From positions 34,558,419 to 34,622,418 of the forward strand of contig CM034239.1 in assembly GCA_019916065.1 (NCBI GenBank): DNA of 64,000 nucleotides. The letters run 5' to 3'. A program made the position numbers and the translations under genes. Below the pieces are notes generated by a model. The model saw only the letters and a program-made list of their open reading frames with translations, ran no database searches and was not told the DNA's origin. This stretch comes from Vitellaria paradoxa. Its lineage: Eukaryota; Streptophyta; Magnoliopsida; Ericales; Sapotaceae. Positions 34,774-46,862 of this stretch are shown here, in pieces (position 1 is the first letter of the stretch; each line of letters opens with the position of its first letter).

Positions 34774-35851
34774 ATGGCCCCAAGAGTCAAACGCACTGCT
34801 AACGGACAATTAGGGTTGACTTCCTTTGATAAGAGTCAATTTTCAAGGGAGGAAGCCGAGACTCAATATGATGATTTTGGGCCTATAAACCAATAGTTAT
34901 TTAGTGTTTTTGGCATATTGATCATTTTAGGCATGAAGAGTTTATGCTAGAACAGAATTTTAAATGGTGTCAATGGCTTCACATTGCCAAATTCCATACA
35001 TATTGTGTGATTGATGTGGTGCGTGAATTCTTTGCCAATGTCAAAAAGGGTTCTATCATTAGGAGGAAGGGTAGGAAAAGAATTATCAGTTGGCTTCGAG
35101 GTGTTAAGATAGTACTTACATCAAACGATTTTCCACAAGTGTTTCAGTTACCTTGTATCCCGAATCCCAAATTTACCTACCCTATTGATAGTGCCCCACC
35201 ATTATCTGTCATAGCGCCTGAGATTTGTTAGAAGGTCAGGAGTGGACAGGGAAATATATGAAGCCAATTTCTACCCTTAAAGACAAATACTGCGCACTGC
35301 ATATGTTTTCTTGCACCAATCTGCTACACCAAAATAGAAATTCCAATTGTAGCCCACTTCGAGCTAGGTTAATATATGCCATTAAGACTGGGATGATGAT
35401 TGATTTGCCTTTGTACATTTGGCATCAAATAGCATACACTTATGAGCAACCAGGAGCCCTAGCGACTTAACTATTTGGAGGCGCCCTCACAAAAATCTTT
35501 AGGAGAAAGGGGGCACAAATTACTGATGACATGCCTCTAGCCTCAGGATTGCAACGATTCAATATTACTTCTTACTCAAAGTCCAAAGGTCATTTAGCAA
35601 AGAAGAAAAAGAGAAAGATAGAAGAAGATGCTATGGAGGAAGGTAGTGCATCATGTGTCCAGGAAGAGGCGAAGGAAGAAGATGAACAAGATGTGACTAA
35701 TGCTGAGTTGGTTGCCCAGATTGGTACATTGGCAGAGAGGATCAATCATTTGGAACAAAATCAGAATGATGACCATCAGTTTTTATTACAAATTCATCAG
35801 ACACAGCAAACACAGGGTCACCTTCTCCGAAGCATCCTGGACTACATTTGA
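34774..35851 (+). pseudogene. Athila-like third ORF (putative plant transposon protein family)
   Basis: The start ATG at 34774 gives MAPRVKRTANGQLGLTSFD; stops at about 34893, 35229 and 35468 break it. Conserved text: VIDVVREFFANVKKGSI, WLRGVKIVLTSNDFPQVFQL, then LRARLIYAIKTGMMIDLPLY and FGGALTKIFRRKGAQI. A basic stretch (KKKKRK), an acidic Glu-rich stretch and a coiled-coil-like segment (AELVAQIGTLAERINHLEQN) end the protein at 35851. The pattern matches the extra domain downstream of integrase in Athila elements; its biochemical role is unknown. No transmembrane segment was noticed, so there is no sign of an envelope function. Confidence 0.78.
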
Positions 35852-36300
35852 GAGTCACATTCGCCCCCACCACCATAGTAATCAACCATTTATTTCTCTT
35901 AGTCATTTTCTTTCACATTTGATAGTTGATGTTTTCTCGAGAGTTTAAGATTTAAATTCAATACTCCATTTGGTAATCTTAAAACTCTGTAGTTCATTTT
36001 ATTGGTTTGTACTACTATAATAATATATAGCTATTTTAACATTAGTCACTTATCATTTGCTAGATTTATTTTGATCTTTATTTTCTTCTTATTTTCTTTT
36101 TTTAATTATTTTCTCTTTATGTATCCATTTCAAGTGTAATCACACCTTGAAAGTTGATATTGCTTTATGTTGGCACAGCTTGTTTGTTTATGTTATTAAG
36201 CCTTTTATATATTTTGTGTTAAGAACAGGTACCTCATGTCTGGTTTTAACGAGGATAAATATAATCAAAAAGAAAACTTTAATACTTTAATTGGTTAAAA
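35852..36300 (+). other. Spacer, no gene seen
   Basis: AT-rich non-coding DNA between ORF3 and the acidic ORF. A segment at 36132-36151 (AAGTGTAATCACACCTTGAA) echoes the LTR start in inverted form. Confidence 0.5.
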
Positions 36301-36317
36301 ACGTAAGTAGAAGCCTA

Positions 36318-36810
36318 AAGTTTATAAGAGTGTTTCAAAGAGAGTAATTCCCTGCCTCTCCCACTTATTTTCCCTCTCCTAGTCCATATCACACCTTATC
36401 AATTCTTTGAAGGGCAAGGGTGGAATGATGTTGACCTCGAACTTCTTTTACAAAAGGAGTAGGTTGAGATAGACATATATACCGAGTGGTCTGATGCACC
36501 TACTTATGACACTGACACTAAGACCAAAGTAGGATTTGCGGAGAGTCCACCTTCTGACTACGATAATATGCCACCTCTGGAGGATGTGCCTGACACCGCT
36601 AGTGCTGAGACTAATAGTGAGTCTACTGAGAGCGACGAGACTGATAGTGAGTCTACTGAGAGTAATAAGACTGATAATAAGTCTATTAAGAGTGATAGGA
36701 CTTTCAGCAAGTCAGATTATTGTGACTAGCATTATGACCTCGAGCTTTCAGAAGAAATTATTGATGGTTTTCAAAGTGTACTAGCTAAGTTTGAAGCTAA
36801 CATGAGGTAA
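36318..36810 (+). pseudogene. Unrecognised acidic, Ser/Thr-repeat ORF in the Athila-like element
   Basis: One frame gives ITPYQFFEGQGWNDVDLELL, a stop at about 36460, VEIDIYTEWSDAPTYDTDTK, AESPPSDYDNMPPLEDVPD, tandem NSESTESDETD-like units, another stop, and YDLELSEEIIDGFQSVLAKF. The composition is strongly acidic with a short repeated motif (S-E-S-T-E-S-D-E-T-D). It has no resemblance known to me. Only two stops over about 160 codons suggest it once coded for protein. Confidence 0.45.
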
Positions 36811-38615
36811 CCCTTTATCTCTTTCTTTTATTTCTTTTTTGTTTATTTTATTATTTTAGTTCTGTTAACTTATTGGCATCATTAGTCACTTAAGCATTTA
36901 GTTGGGGGGACCATGTCATATGCATACCACATTCTTACCTTGCATCTTCACCATTGTTCTTGCCTTACACACACATTGAGGATAATGTGTATCTTTAGTT
37001 AGGGGGTGGTCTTATGTTAATGTTGCCCGTAATGTATTAGTGACTAGTGAATGTTTTAGTACTTAATCCAATGATGGTACTATTCATGTAAATAAAAAAT
37101 GTTGAGGTTTCAATTTTGAATGGGGAACTTAATTTAAAATTGAGTATAAAATTTTCTAATGTGTTACAACCTTGCCACTTGAAACCATTGAATTGAAAGT
37201 GTGTCAATGGTTAGAATTCATAAGATTTAGTCACTCAAGTATGCCAAGACATAGGTGGAGACTTAAAACCTACATTGTGTGAGCTTTTGAGCCTAACTTT
37301 TTGTTCTTGAGGGTTTTATGATGCTCTTTATAATTTCTTTCATCTCACTTTTTTTGGATAGCTTCATTACATTAATTTGCTTTGGTATTAAATGCACAGG
37401 ACATTATTTTTGATTTACATGTGTAGATTAGTGCCCCTGACAAAGTGTTATTAACCTAGAGAGTGATATTAGGCTCTCTTTCTTATATTTGAAAGTTTGA
37501 AACTTTTCTTTGATTGCATAACCCTTGAAGCCACTTTGAAGCCTTTAAAGAAATAAAAAAAAATAAATGAGTTTTTTCTTGTTTAGCCACATTTATGATC
37601 CCTTTAACCTTAGATGCATAGGTAAACTAACCCTGGCATGTCTTGGGATATTGGTGCAATTTTGTAACAAGGTTAATGAAAAGGGAATTTTTGATTGGAA
37701 AATGTGATAGTCTATTCAAAAAAAAAAATCGACATAATACTTCATAAGTTCGTTACAATTGGTCCCATCTACATCCAAAAAAAATGAAATAAAAATAAAG
37801 GAATAAATTGGGTTTCAATGTTAGGCTTTCAAGAAGCTAAAAAAGGAAAAGTTGGGCGGGTATTGCATTGCACCACTACCACTATCCTTAGACATGCACT
37901 TTAATTTTCCCTAACCCTTATTTGTCTAACCATTACCCCATGACCAAGTTACAACCTAATAAAGACCTAAAGGACTTTAGGTGAATGATACTTAGAAGAG
38001 CATTGATTTATTTCATCTGATTGATGATAGTTGTCTTGTTTATGCATTGATACATTCCATTCATGAAGCTATGAAACCTCCACATTTTAATTCTTTCAAT
38101 CACCTCTTGCTTGGGTTCATTGCATTTATTTGATATCGTAATCTTGTATGAACTATGAGAGTAACCCTTCTCGAGTGACTTCATTTTTATTTGAGTGACC
38201 AACTTGGTGAGATTTGAAGTCAAGACCACAGTCTTTTAAGTATGTTTGATGACTATCTTAAATGAATGATATGAATTGGCACATTTATAATAAGATGGTT
38301 GAAAAGTAGGTAAGTTAAATGAACATTGGGAGAATTTAAACTAAGTTTTAAAATTTTGTTACTTAATTCATATTGAACTTAAATCAGGAGTTATTAAAAT
38401 GATTATTACCATCCATTAGATTAGTTTAGGAATTTTGTGGGTAGATTCACTGCAAACCCTCACAAGACTTAACTCGTCCATTAGGGGGAACCTAGAGGCT
38501 TAAAAGGCTTACTGCACGTAGCTAGGTGTAGTTGTGTTTCCAATGAAAAGAGAAATAGGGTAAGAGTTTCATTTCATTTCAATAAAGCTATTGCTAGGAG
38601 CTAGCAACGCTCAAG
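36811..38615 (+). other. Long 3' untranslated region of the Athila-like element
   Basis: No credible ORF. Long non-coding stretches before the 3' LTR are normal in Athila elements. GTTGGGGGGACCATG (36901) and TTAGTTAGGGGGTGG (36995) resemble polypurine tracts and precede the actual tract at 38616. Confidence 0.6.
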
Positions 38616-38625
38616 TTAGGGGGTG
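38616..38625 (+). other. Polypurine tract
   Basis: TTAGGGGGTG immediately before the 3' LTR, the expected plus-strand priming site. Confidence 0.8.
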
Positions 38626-40058
38626 TGATTACACTTGAAAAGTGTAATTACAAACTCCATATTTTGACCTTAATTTATGCATTAAAGCAATAAATTTAAG
38701 AGTTTTGTTATTTTTTTATCACTTATGAAGTTTATTTTCTAAATTACAGGAAAAAGAATAAAATAATCATAATTAACAGTGATGAAAGTGATTCAAATGA
38801 TATAGAGGACACCATGGTCTGGACACCCCCACGGGTGGTCCGGACCAAGTCAAAGGCTAAGCTGGAGAAGCAAAGCAGAAATTCGAAGAAATGACACTAT
38901 GGTCTGGACACCCCGACAGGTAGTCCAAACCACCGCAAGTTACATAGCACGATTTCACCAGTTCTTTTTTAGGGTTTTTTGCTATTATTATAAATATTAA
39001 CATTGTATGGCCGTGTTGGCAAATTTTACACTACATCTTTTCACACTTTTAGAGGGAGATTATTAAGTTTTGATGATTGGAAGATGTTTTTAAGACTTGG
39101 TGAGATATTCATAGGAGCGATAACTGTTTTCATTGTTCGTCGTTTTGCATCGGATTCATTTTTGAAATACGATATTTTTATTTATTGATTCAATAATATT
39201 GTCTTTTTTTATTCATTTATTTTTTTAGTTATTTATTGTTATGCATATTGAAATCATGCTAGCGTAAATCTATGAACAATGAGATGTGCATAGATTTTTC
39301 GCATGGTTTGTAAAAACTCATGCGTAGAGATCTACATATTTTAGATATGATTTTATGTGTTTCAAAAACTTTCGAAAATGGAAATCCTTGACTATATTCT
39401 CTATAATCACTGGAAGGGGTTTTCGATTAAAACTTGGCGTTGATATTTTTGAACAAAACAAAATTGGATTTGTACCCAAGTAATATCAAAGAATATTTTT
39501 CTGATTTTATAATCCTAAGTGCGAGTATAAAACTGAGTTTTGGGAAACAATGAACTTTTAACGAAATATCTTTCCAATCTGTTTGTTCCTTTACGTGAAC
39601 TTTAGATTATATTTGCATGCACATCACTTTGTGAAGCAATTAACCCACCTGAAATTGAGAGTTGAATCAAGAATCTTATTTGATAGTGTGATTATTATTT
39701 GAATTATTCCCTTAGTTAATTAATTGGTTACTTTAAATTTTTGAACGTGTTTTCTTTGTTTGATTCATACTTTAATTGAATTATTCATCATTATTCATTA
39801 TTCTTGTTGAACTCAAACTATTTTTTGAATTCCATTTACTTAAATAATTGGTAGTGCTATTTTTATTTTCTAAAACCTAAAAATTTAATATTTAATCAAG
39901 TTTTAGAATTTTGTTGAACTTAGAATTAATAATTTTGTCACAACCTATAAACCAAACGTAGGTTCCAAGTGGATTCGATCTCGGTCTCACTGAGTTAAAA
40001 CTACACCGCACGCTTTTGCACTTAGGATTAGTTTAGACGTAATATTTAGAGGCGGTCA
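38626..40058 (+). repeat. 3' LTR of the Athila-like element
   Basis: Pairs with 26601-28124. It starts TGATTACACTTGAAAAGTG and ends AGAGGCGGTCA. It lacks the tandem duplication present in the 5' LTR. The GTCCGGAC-like boxes are fewer and eroded (38815-38935). Confidence 0.93.
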
Positions 40059-40063
40059 CTAAT

Positions 40064-40097
40064 CTTACATAATCCAAAATAGTTTAGTGGCAACAAA
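40064..40097 (+). mobile_element. Continuation of the interrupted gypsy-C element
   Basis: CTTACATAATCCAAAATAGT and TTAGTGGCAACAA match gypsy-C at 57477-57508 and continue the text broken at 26600. The CACTA end begins at 40098. Confidence 0.85.
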
Positions 40098-42270
40098 CAC
40101 TACTGGAAAACAGCGTTTTAGCGACCGCTTCTAAAAGCAAAAAGTGGTTGCTAAAAGGTATTTGCGACCACTTGACGACTGCCAACAAGGAGTCACAATT
40201 GGCCCCTTGCTAAAAAGTATTAGCGACTATTGTATTGCGACCGCGCAGTGACCGCCGTTGAGCTAAAGGTGGGCATCCTTAGTGACCGTCAAGAGCGGTG
40301 GCTAATACCCTCAAAAGCAGCCACTATTTCTTGCTCATGAAAATTAGCCCAAGTGGTGCCATTTGGTGCGTAATTATTAGCAACCACCAAGTGGCCTTTA
40401 GCGACCGCCTTAAGCTGTTGCAATAAATATGAAATTCTTTTTTTAAAAATGATTATTATTTTTTTATTATTGTAATTATTTTAATTACTTGTTTACTAAT
40501 TTTTAACTTAAGTTTGTTATTTATAGTATTTATTTATAAATATTTATTTCAAATTTAATTTAATTTGGTTGTATAATTTAAATTGCACATGTAACAAAAA
40601 ATTTTTAAATAAAATAAAACAAAAATCTACATTTATATATACAAAAACAGTGTGAAATTTAATTACAAAAAAATTGTTACATACAAATGTACAAAATACA
40701 AAAAATAAAATACAAGTGTATTGATCATTATTCTCAAATGATAAACATCTATCTTGATAACTTCATCCTAATCACCCTAATTCAGTCTAAGAGGGTCAGC
40801 CGCTATCGTCCAGGTCCTATAATGAAATAATAACAAAATGAGAACGTAACAACAAGACACAAATAAATAAATTTATAAAATTTTACTTAGTTATAAGAAC
40901 AAAAAATAATATTTCTAACCTGAGGAGGAAGATGAGGAGGAGGATGGCTCTGACTCTAAGATAGGTGCCTTTCCATCTCGACCATCATCTCAGCCCAAAG
41001 CAATGCCTTTCGTGCATTCATCTCCACTCGGAGGGTCTGGAGCAAGTCTTGGTCGCGACGTCTGGCCTAAGATGATGACTCTGCTCGTGCGATGGACCGG
41101 CATGGAATGTCTGTGCCCCGCGTAAGCATGTATCCGCGGCCGTCACGTCTAATGATAGAGAAAAATATCTCATCCTTCTTCTCCTCGAACTTCCTCTCAT
41201 CTGGTGACAGCTCGTCTAGGCTTGCATTAAATGGAGCCTAATGGAAATAAGACAAGATGGATAAAGAAGATAAGTAACTAAATTATCTAAAGCAAAATTA
41301 AGGAAGATAAGTAATTAAATTATTTAAAGCAAAATTAAACATGCTAATTGGCCAAAATATAAAAATTAATTACTTGTATGGTTTGAACCTTTGGCGAATC
41401 AGTTTGTCGAGTCGCCAACCACATGGCCATCCGATCAGTCCTTAGGCCCCCTCTGTTTTCTGTTGAATGGAAAATTATATGTTACTATTTGCTTATCGTA
41501 AGACATGAAAATAAGCAAATTTTTTACATGGTAGGCTAATGTTTTACCTCGTGGCGGACCTCAGTAAAATATCAAGTCCCCTCCTTGTGGCTGGGGCCCC
41601 GCATACCTCGATCTCACGAATTCTTCTCGGCCTCTTCCTATTTTCATTTTTTCTCGATCAGCTTTTGTAACTTACGCTTCGTAACTTAAAAACTTAAGGA
41701 AAAAAATTCAACTCACAATCTACTCACCTGTGCCTCAAGGCTCGACCAGTACCTAATGAACTTAGCCCACTAGTGGGGAAGGACGCCCAACGGGACTCAC
41801 TGGATGATGTCGGGGTCATTCTCATGACCCTTCTAGTATTTCTCTTTAACTTTATTCTTATGGTCCTTTCATATCTTTCGGTACTTGCCGTACATAACAT
41901 CCCAGAAGTCTGGAGGAACATCAACTACACTGGCCTGAAGCTGACAAATTACAGAATATTATTTAATATTATAAGTTTCAGCATAAAACCACGTACAAAT
42001 GAAATAAGAAAATTTGATACTTGCACCTTGGCTCAGAGACCATCGAATGTAGCATTTGGGAAATGGTCCCACTCGAGAGTGGTCAATGGGAATCTGATCG
42101 GATTCCAAACCAAGTGTCCGAGCTAGGAAATAAAGAACCGTCTGTCCTTCCCCACTGGGAAGGGTGTGTCATCCCATTATACGGTCATCTACTATGACCC
42201 ACAGTTTTATTGCAGCAATCCCTTCGAGGTCATTCTACCGGACCTCGAAGGCCTGTCGAAGTGGAAGAAT
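40098..42270. mobile_element. CACTA (En/Spm) element, left part
   Basis: The terminus CACTACTGGAAAACAGCG is followed by subterminal repeats based on TTTAGCGACCGC and TGGTTGCTAAAA (40100-40440), typical of CACTA elements. Coding blocks on the minus strand follow. The matching right terminus is lost; a Tat retroelement fragment adjoins at about 42270. The first 1 kb is homologous to the smaller element at 44488. Confidence 0.82.
40780..42265 (-). pseudogene. CACTA-associated protein, plant transposase (Ptta/En/Spm)-like
   Basis: In minus-strand pieces: VVDVPPDFWDVMYGKYRKI, then KVKEKY-KGHENDPDI and WAKFIRYWSSLEAQ (41925-41730), GGLRTDRMAMWLATRQTDSP (about 41450-41370), and APFNASLDELSPDERKFEEK with IIRRDGRGYMLTRGTDIPC (41237-41080). 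The last part ends in a Ser-rich tail. GT-AG-like boundaries separate the blocks (for example an acceptor AG just before 41237). The block spacing and the WxxxIxYW-type motif fit the Transposase_24-like proteins of CACTA elements. Stops in several blocks show decay. Function in the family: probably terminal-repeat binding during transposition. Confidence 0.68.
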
Positions 42271-43494
42271 CTGTTACAAACAAAATATTAAGTTTATTAT
42301 TTTACAAATCCTGCACATAAGATCAAATATACTGACCGCAGGCTTTTTGGTCAAGGACAACCACAACCTATCCTCTTTCCGTAGCTCCAACTTGAACGAT
42401 GTAACAGCCAACTGCTCTGAGCACTCTTCCACCTCGTTATAAAGCTCCAAGTATCTCTGAAAGTAATCCCTCAAAGTCTCTCCAGCCTTCTTCTTCATGG
42501 TAAGGACAACGTTTGCGGTTTTTGGTTATTTCGTGTTAGCCAAAAAAAGAGTGACAAACTCCTTACCCAGCTGCTGCCAACTCCCAATGCTCACTGGGGG
42601 CAACTTGTGAAACCATTGGAGAGCTGTGTCCCCCAAACTGGAGGGGAAGACCCTACACATGAGATTATCATTGCCACTCCACAACATCATGGCCTACATG
42701 TAATGACAGTAATGCGCTAAAGGATCTGACTTCCCATCATAAAGATTGAGCCTTAGGGTTTGGAACTTTTCCGGAGGCTCCGTTTCATTGATCTCCTTAG
42801 TGAACAGGGAGGCTGAAACTCACCCCAAGGCCCTCCTTACCATCATCTAGGTACTTTGCTCTTGCATATCCCATTCTGCTAGTTGCTGCATCTCCTCCAC
42901 CTTCGTGTTCTCCGCTTTTTTGGACATTGCGAGAGTTTCTTCCTCACTAGAGGAAACTTTACCAACGTCGTGATGCCTCTTCTAGGTCAGAATCTTCTTT
43001 TTATGTGAGCTTTTCTCATGTCGCACTTTTGGAAGTACATCGTCGTGTCGTTGCTTACCAGGTTCCTCAATGGTCCTAAGAAAGTGAGAACCTTTCTTAG
43101 GAGGCACAACTCCGTGTCTTGAATATGAACACATTTCATCATGTTCATGTATATCCCTTCCGTCTTAATCATCCTGCACTCCATACAGAGTGTCGTAACT
43201 GCCATCCGATTCCAAATCTGAATCGTTAGGATCAGCCTCAATGTGCGCGGCTGATTTTACCTTTTCCTTACTCAATTCCAAGAGAATTTCTTCCAATTCA
43301 GCCTGCTTCTTACTGGCCTTAGCCAGCAACTCCTCCTGTTGCTTTGTAGCTTCTAGATCCTCCATGTTCTTTCTTCTCACAGGCTCCAATCCCGGAGTCT
43401 AGATGATTAGTGCGCTTCTTTTGGTTTTTGCCAGTATGGTATCATCCCCTCCTCGTGGAGAATGTAGAGGGGTCATGTTTTCGCCTGAAGTCAT
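42270..43494 (-). pseudogene. Tat-type Ty3/gypsy Gag, partial
   Basis: The start ATG at 43494 gives MTSGENMTPLHSPRGG. A Lys/Glu-rich coiled-coil segment follows (43389-43165, LEATKQQEELLAKASKKQAE). The gag core reads MCRVFPSSLGDTALQWFHKL, IGSWQQLGKEFVTLFLANTK and GETLRDYFQRYLELYNEVEE (42660-42400). The core matches plant Retrotrans_gag of Tat/Ogre-like elements. Stops near 43400 and 42530 interrupt it, and the homology ends at about 42330. No pol follows, so this is a 5' fragment of an element. Confidence 0.85.
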
Positions 43495-43561
43495 GGTGAA
43501 GTGGTAACAGGAAACCTAATGAAGAGAGGTAGTAAAGATCAATGAGAAGGGTCAGAGCAAG

Positions 43562-43581
43562 GCCCCACAGTGGCCGCCAAA
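43562..43581 (-). other. Primer-binding site of the Tat-type fragment
   Basis: The minus strand reads TTTGGCGGCCACTGTGGGGC directly after the LTR. It resembles the TTTGGCGCCCACCGTGGGG seen in Tat-lineage elements. Confidence 0.82.
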
Positions 43582-44398
43582 TGTTCGGTAGCAAATTTTT
43601 CCACTGGAACTGCTGGCTATGCCAACCTAGAATACGCCCCTCGTTCTGTCGAACACAAAAAGAAGAAAAGTTATGGCCGGAATGGAGGTTTCCGACCAGA
43701 AAATCCTCCGATACTTAAGTCAACAGGTGGCTTATCAGAAGGTTCTTAAGAGAATAAGTGAAGACTGTAGTAAGTTGGCGATAGTCAGCTTACCCTCATT
43801 GTGAAGTGAAGTCTGGTATTTATAATAATGTAAATAATCAATAAAATAATACCGTGACTTGGCTACATTTGTGCCTTCGGATACTTCCTCCTCTCTCATC
43901 TTTATATGACTTTCACTTCTCATTTAATGCCTCATACCTCTCATTAAATGCATTTGTTGGTTAAGTGCGGCTATATAGGCAGAGTTCAGCTTTCAAACTG
44001 TCTACCTATCACATCTATCAGTCATTTGTAACGAGATGAACTAATTTAGTTTCTCTCACAGTGATAAATATATAGTTCATTTATTACTATGGGGCATTTA
44101 TGGTTACATGGTCCTATTAATGCAGTAGGTCCCATGCCTAACATTTATTAGCTGCTAAGAAGCCTGTCGAACAAATAAATTCTGGAACGCTCGGCGTATG
44201 CCACGTAGCAGCATGTGATTCTTGCGATTATGACTTTATGAGATCATTGGCCACATCTGTTGGGAGCCACGTGTCAACTATGGGAATGTTCGAAGAAACA
44301 GCACATGTTTATGATCAAAGTATTTGGCAATAAGTCACGTGTCACATCTTAAGAATGTTCAGCAACTTCCACGTTTCCCAGACTTATTTTACCCAACA
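43582..44398 (-). repeat. 5' LTR of the Tat-type fragment (817 bp)
   Basis: On the minus strand it starts TGTTGGGTAAAATAAGTC and ends GCTACCGAACA, an imperfect inverted TGTTSGGT/ACCSAACA pair. It adjoins the primer site. No partner LTR was found in the window. Confidence 0.82.
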
Positions 44399-44487
44399 GT
44401 AGGTGATGTAGTCTAGATTGCATCAGATTACATGGAAATGAGATATATGACTATTTCTTAATTAATTCATTAAATTTTACTTACATG

Positions 44488-45987
44488 CACTGCTAGGAAA
44501 CAAGGTTTTAGCAACCGCTTGGCGATTGCGGGACAAGGGCCAGACTAGTATCATTGTTAAAAATTATTAGCCACCAAAGTGGTGACCGCTGGTTAATTTA
44601 GTAAGATCCCTTTTACCACCGTTAGTGGCAGTCGCTAATAAGAAACTAGCAGTCGCTAATACTTTCCTGGAAACTTGGCGCCAGTCCCCACCGTTTGGCG
44701 CGAAAACATTAGCCACTACTAGTTTCATATAAGCGACTGCTAGTGGGGATTAATTTTTTATTTGTTATTAATTATTATTTTTTATTTTTTACATTTAATA
44801 TTATTCTCATTAGCAATCATACATGGCAATCGCAATAAATTTTTTATTTTTTAGAAAATTTTTATTACCTTTTTAATTATTTTAATTAATTTTTTAATTC
44901 ATTTATTATTTATATTATTTATTTTTAAATATTTATTTCTAAATTAATTTTTTGGTTATAATTGAAATTGCACACGTAATAGAAAATGTTTTAAATAAAA
45001 TAAAACAAAAATGTTAATTAATATATACAAAAACTAAACGAAATTTAGTTACAAAATTTGATATATACAAATGTACATAAAAGGAAAAAAATAATTAATT
45101 TACAAAATATGAAAAATAAAATACAAAAACAAAAAGTATGCCGGTCAGAATCACCCTAGTCCAGTCTAGGAGAGTCAACCGTCATCATTCGGGTCCTATA
45201 ATAAAACAACAAGCGAATGAAAATGTGATAACAAAATACAAATAAATAAATTTTTAAAATTTTAATTAACTATAAATACGAAATTAATATTTCTAACCTA
45301 AGGAGGGGAAAGATGGCTCTGACTTTGAGATAAACACTTTTCCATCTCAGCCATTATCTCAACCCAAAGCGACGCCTCTCGCGTGTTCATCTCCACACAG
45401 AGGCGTCTAGCTTAGGAGGATGTCTCCGCTTGTGTGATGAACAGGCATAGAATGCCTGCACCCTGAGTGAGCGTGTATTTGGAACATACCGAAAGATTGA
45501 AAGGAATGGAAGAGTAGATCAAGGAAAAGCTAGAAAAATAAACCAACAAACAAAAAATATTTAGCATGTATTAGTGTGTGTGTGTATATATAGAGAGAGA
45601 GTAGTAGTACTAGCAGCAGGAGGAACCATGGTGGTCTTTCCGGCAGTGGGGACGAGCAAGTAAAAGGGGGGAGGAGAGGGGGCGGCAAAAACAAAGGAGA
45701 GGAGAAAGAGCGGGGGATGGAAAAAGAAAGAAAGGGAGAAAAAAAAAGAGAAAGAGAGTGGAAAAAGAGGGGCATTCGGCCAATGTATATTAATTATATT
45801 AGAGAAAAGTGGTCGCTAATAAACTTTTTGCAACCATTACTAGCAGGCATCTGAATAATACTGTCGCAAATAGCCTGCCGCGAATTATTAGTGACAAAAC
45901 AATCAACGACTGCCATAAGTGGTTGCAAAAAACTATTTAGCGACCACTTTAATTTTCCTCTCACCAATATACCATTTTCTAATAGTG
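44488..45987. mobile_element. Non-autonomous CACTA element, 1.5 kb
   Basis: The left end is CACTGCTAGGAAACAAGG. The right end on the minus strand is CACTATTAGAAAATGG. Both are followed by TTAGCRACCGC and GTGGTCGCTAAA-type subterminal repeats. Bases 44750-45480 are homologous to 40460-41110, so it is a deleted relative of the element at 40098. The flanking trinucleotides ATG and GTA do not match. A GT/TA/GA simple repeat lies at 45573-45600. Confidence 0.78.
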
Positions 45988-46384
45988 GTATTTATTTTGG
46001 CATTATTATATATATACATATATATTATGAGCATTTTTTTGAGAGGACTCCGTTTTCATGACTTTCAATTGTAACGACATTCAAAAATGTAATTACATTA
46101 TTTTATGCTTGAACCATTTGATTTTCTTATTTTGGAGATTATAGTTAACCTAGTGATGAATCTCTAATGTTCTAGTTTTGGCAATTGTCTTGATTTCTCA
46201 TTTTACATTATTTATCGCCTTAATTATTGTTATATCATATATCAGTGTTAATTTATTTAAACATTGTAAATCCTGTGCTGGAGGAGTTGATTTTCGAATA
46301 AGAGTTTTTGATTAATTATAAAGAATATCTCTAGAAAATTTACATATTCCGTACCAATAAACATTGTCTTGATTTCTTTGCCAC
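45988..46384. other. Intergenic DNA, nothing recognised
   Basis: AT-rich, with no ORF and no homology to other parts of the window that I could see. Confidence 0.5.
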
Positions 46385-46862
46385 ATTTTTATTACCCTTG
46401 TTCTTTTAATTTGTATCACTCTTGTGTCCTTCATATTCCACCATTATCCTAGGTGTTGGTATTTAATTTTACTTTACATTTTTTTTTTGTTCAACTACCC
46501 AGAAATAAAAATGAAGAATAAATTTAGACCAGTACCTGTACCATTCACGTACTTGTATATATGTTTCATTGTCATAACTTATCAACGAGCTAGTCTTTTA
46601 GCGTAAGCGGTTTACTTCCTAAATGTCGTTGGCATGAGTTTGAAAGTGTTTGTGCCACAAATTTGTTCCACATACGTCTCTGGTCCTAAAGTAATTAGTG
46701 GTTAGGTCTTTGCATGCGTTTACTTTTCAATTACACATCCTAAAGTAATTACATCCTAAAAAGAAATTGTGCATATGCAACTATTTCGCCTAGTTGGGTC
46801 AAAATTGAATGTAACCCTTTACTATATGAATTGCTAAAAGTAGTTAGGCTATGTTTGGTCCA
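46385..46862 (+). other. 3' flank of a lost dioxygenase copy
   Basis: Matches 25264-25723 (TTATTACCCTTGTTCTTTTA; CCAGAAATAAAAATGAAG; CCTAAAGTAATTACATCC) and is likewise followed by a gypsy-C LTR. No exon precedes it. It proves a third dioxygenase unit once stood to its left. Confidence 0.8.

Larger units (their letters stand above)
26601..40058 (+). mobile_element. Athila-like Ty3/gypsy retrotransposon, 13.5 kb, both LTRs present
   Basis: CTAAT flanks it exactly (26596-26600 and 40059-40063). LTRs 26601-28124 and 38626-40058 start TGATTACACTTGAAAAGTG and end CA. The primer site TGGCGCCATTGCCGGGGA (28131-28148) is the Asp-tRNA type used by Athila elements. The order is gag, protease, RT, RNase H, integrase, then two further ORFs, and the polypurine tract TTAGGGGGTG just before the 3' LTR. 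Stops in gag, RT and integrase make it non-autonomous. It inserted into gypsy-C. LTR identity looks high but not complete, so the insertion is moderately old. Confidence 0.95.

Noticed and set aside
34774..35851. Envelope-like protein of the Athila-like element
   Set aside because: No signal peptide or membrane segment was seen; the text fits the plant transposon protein domain instead.
41773..42126. 117-codon plus-strand ORF
   Set aside because: Antisense to the CACTA-associated protein blocks, which carry the recognisable motifs.
45530..45775. Ser/Phe/Pro-rich minus-strand ORF
   Set aside because: Purine-rich low-complexity DNA inside the non-autonomous CACTA element.
44485..45990. 3-bp target duplication for the CACTA element
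   Set aside because: The flanks ATG and GTA do not match, so no duplication is claimed.
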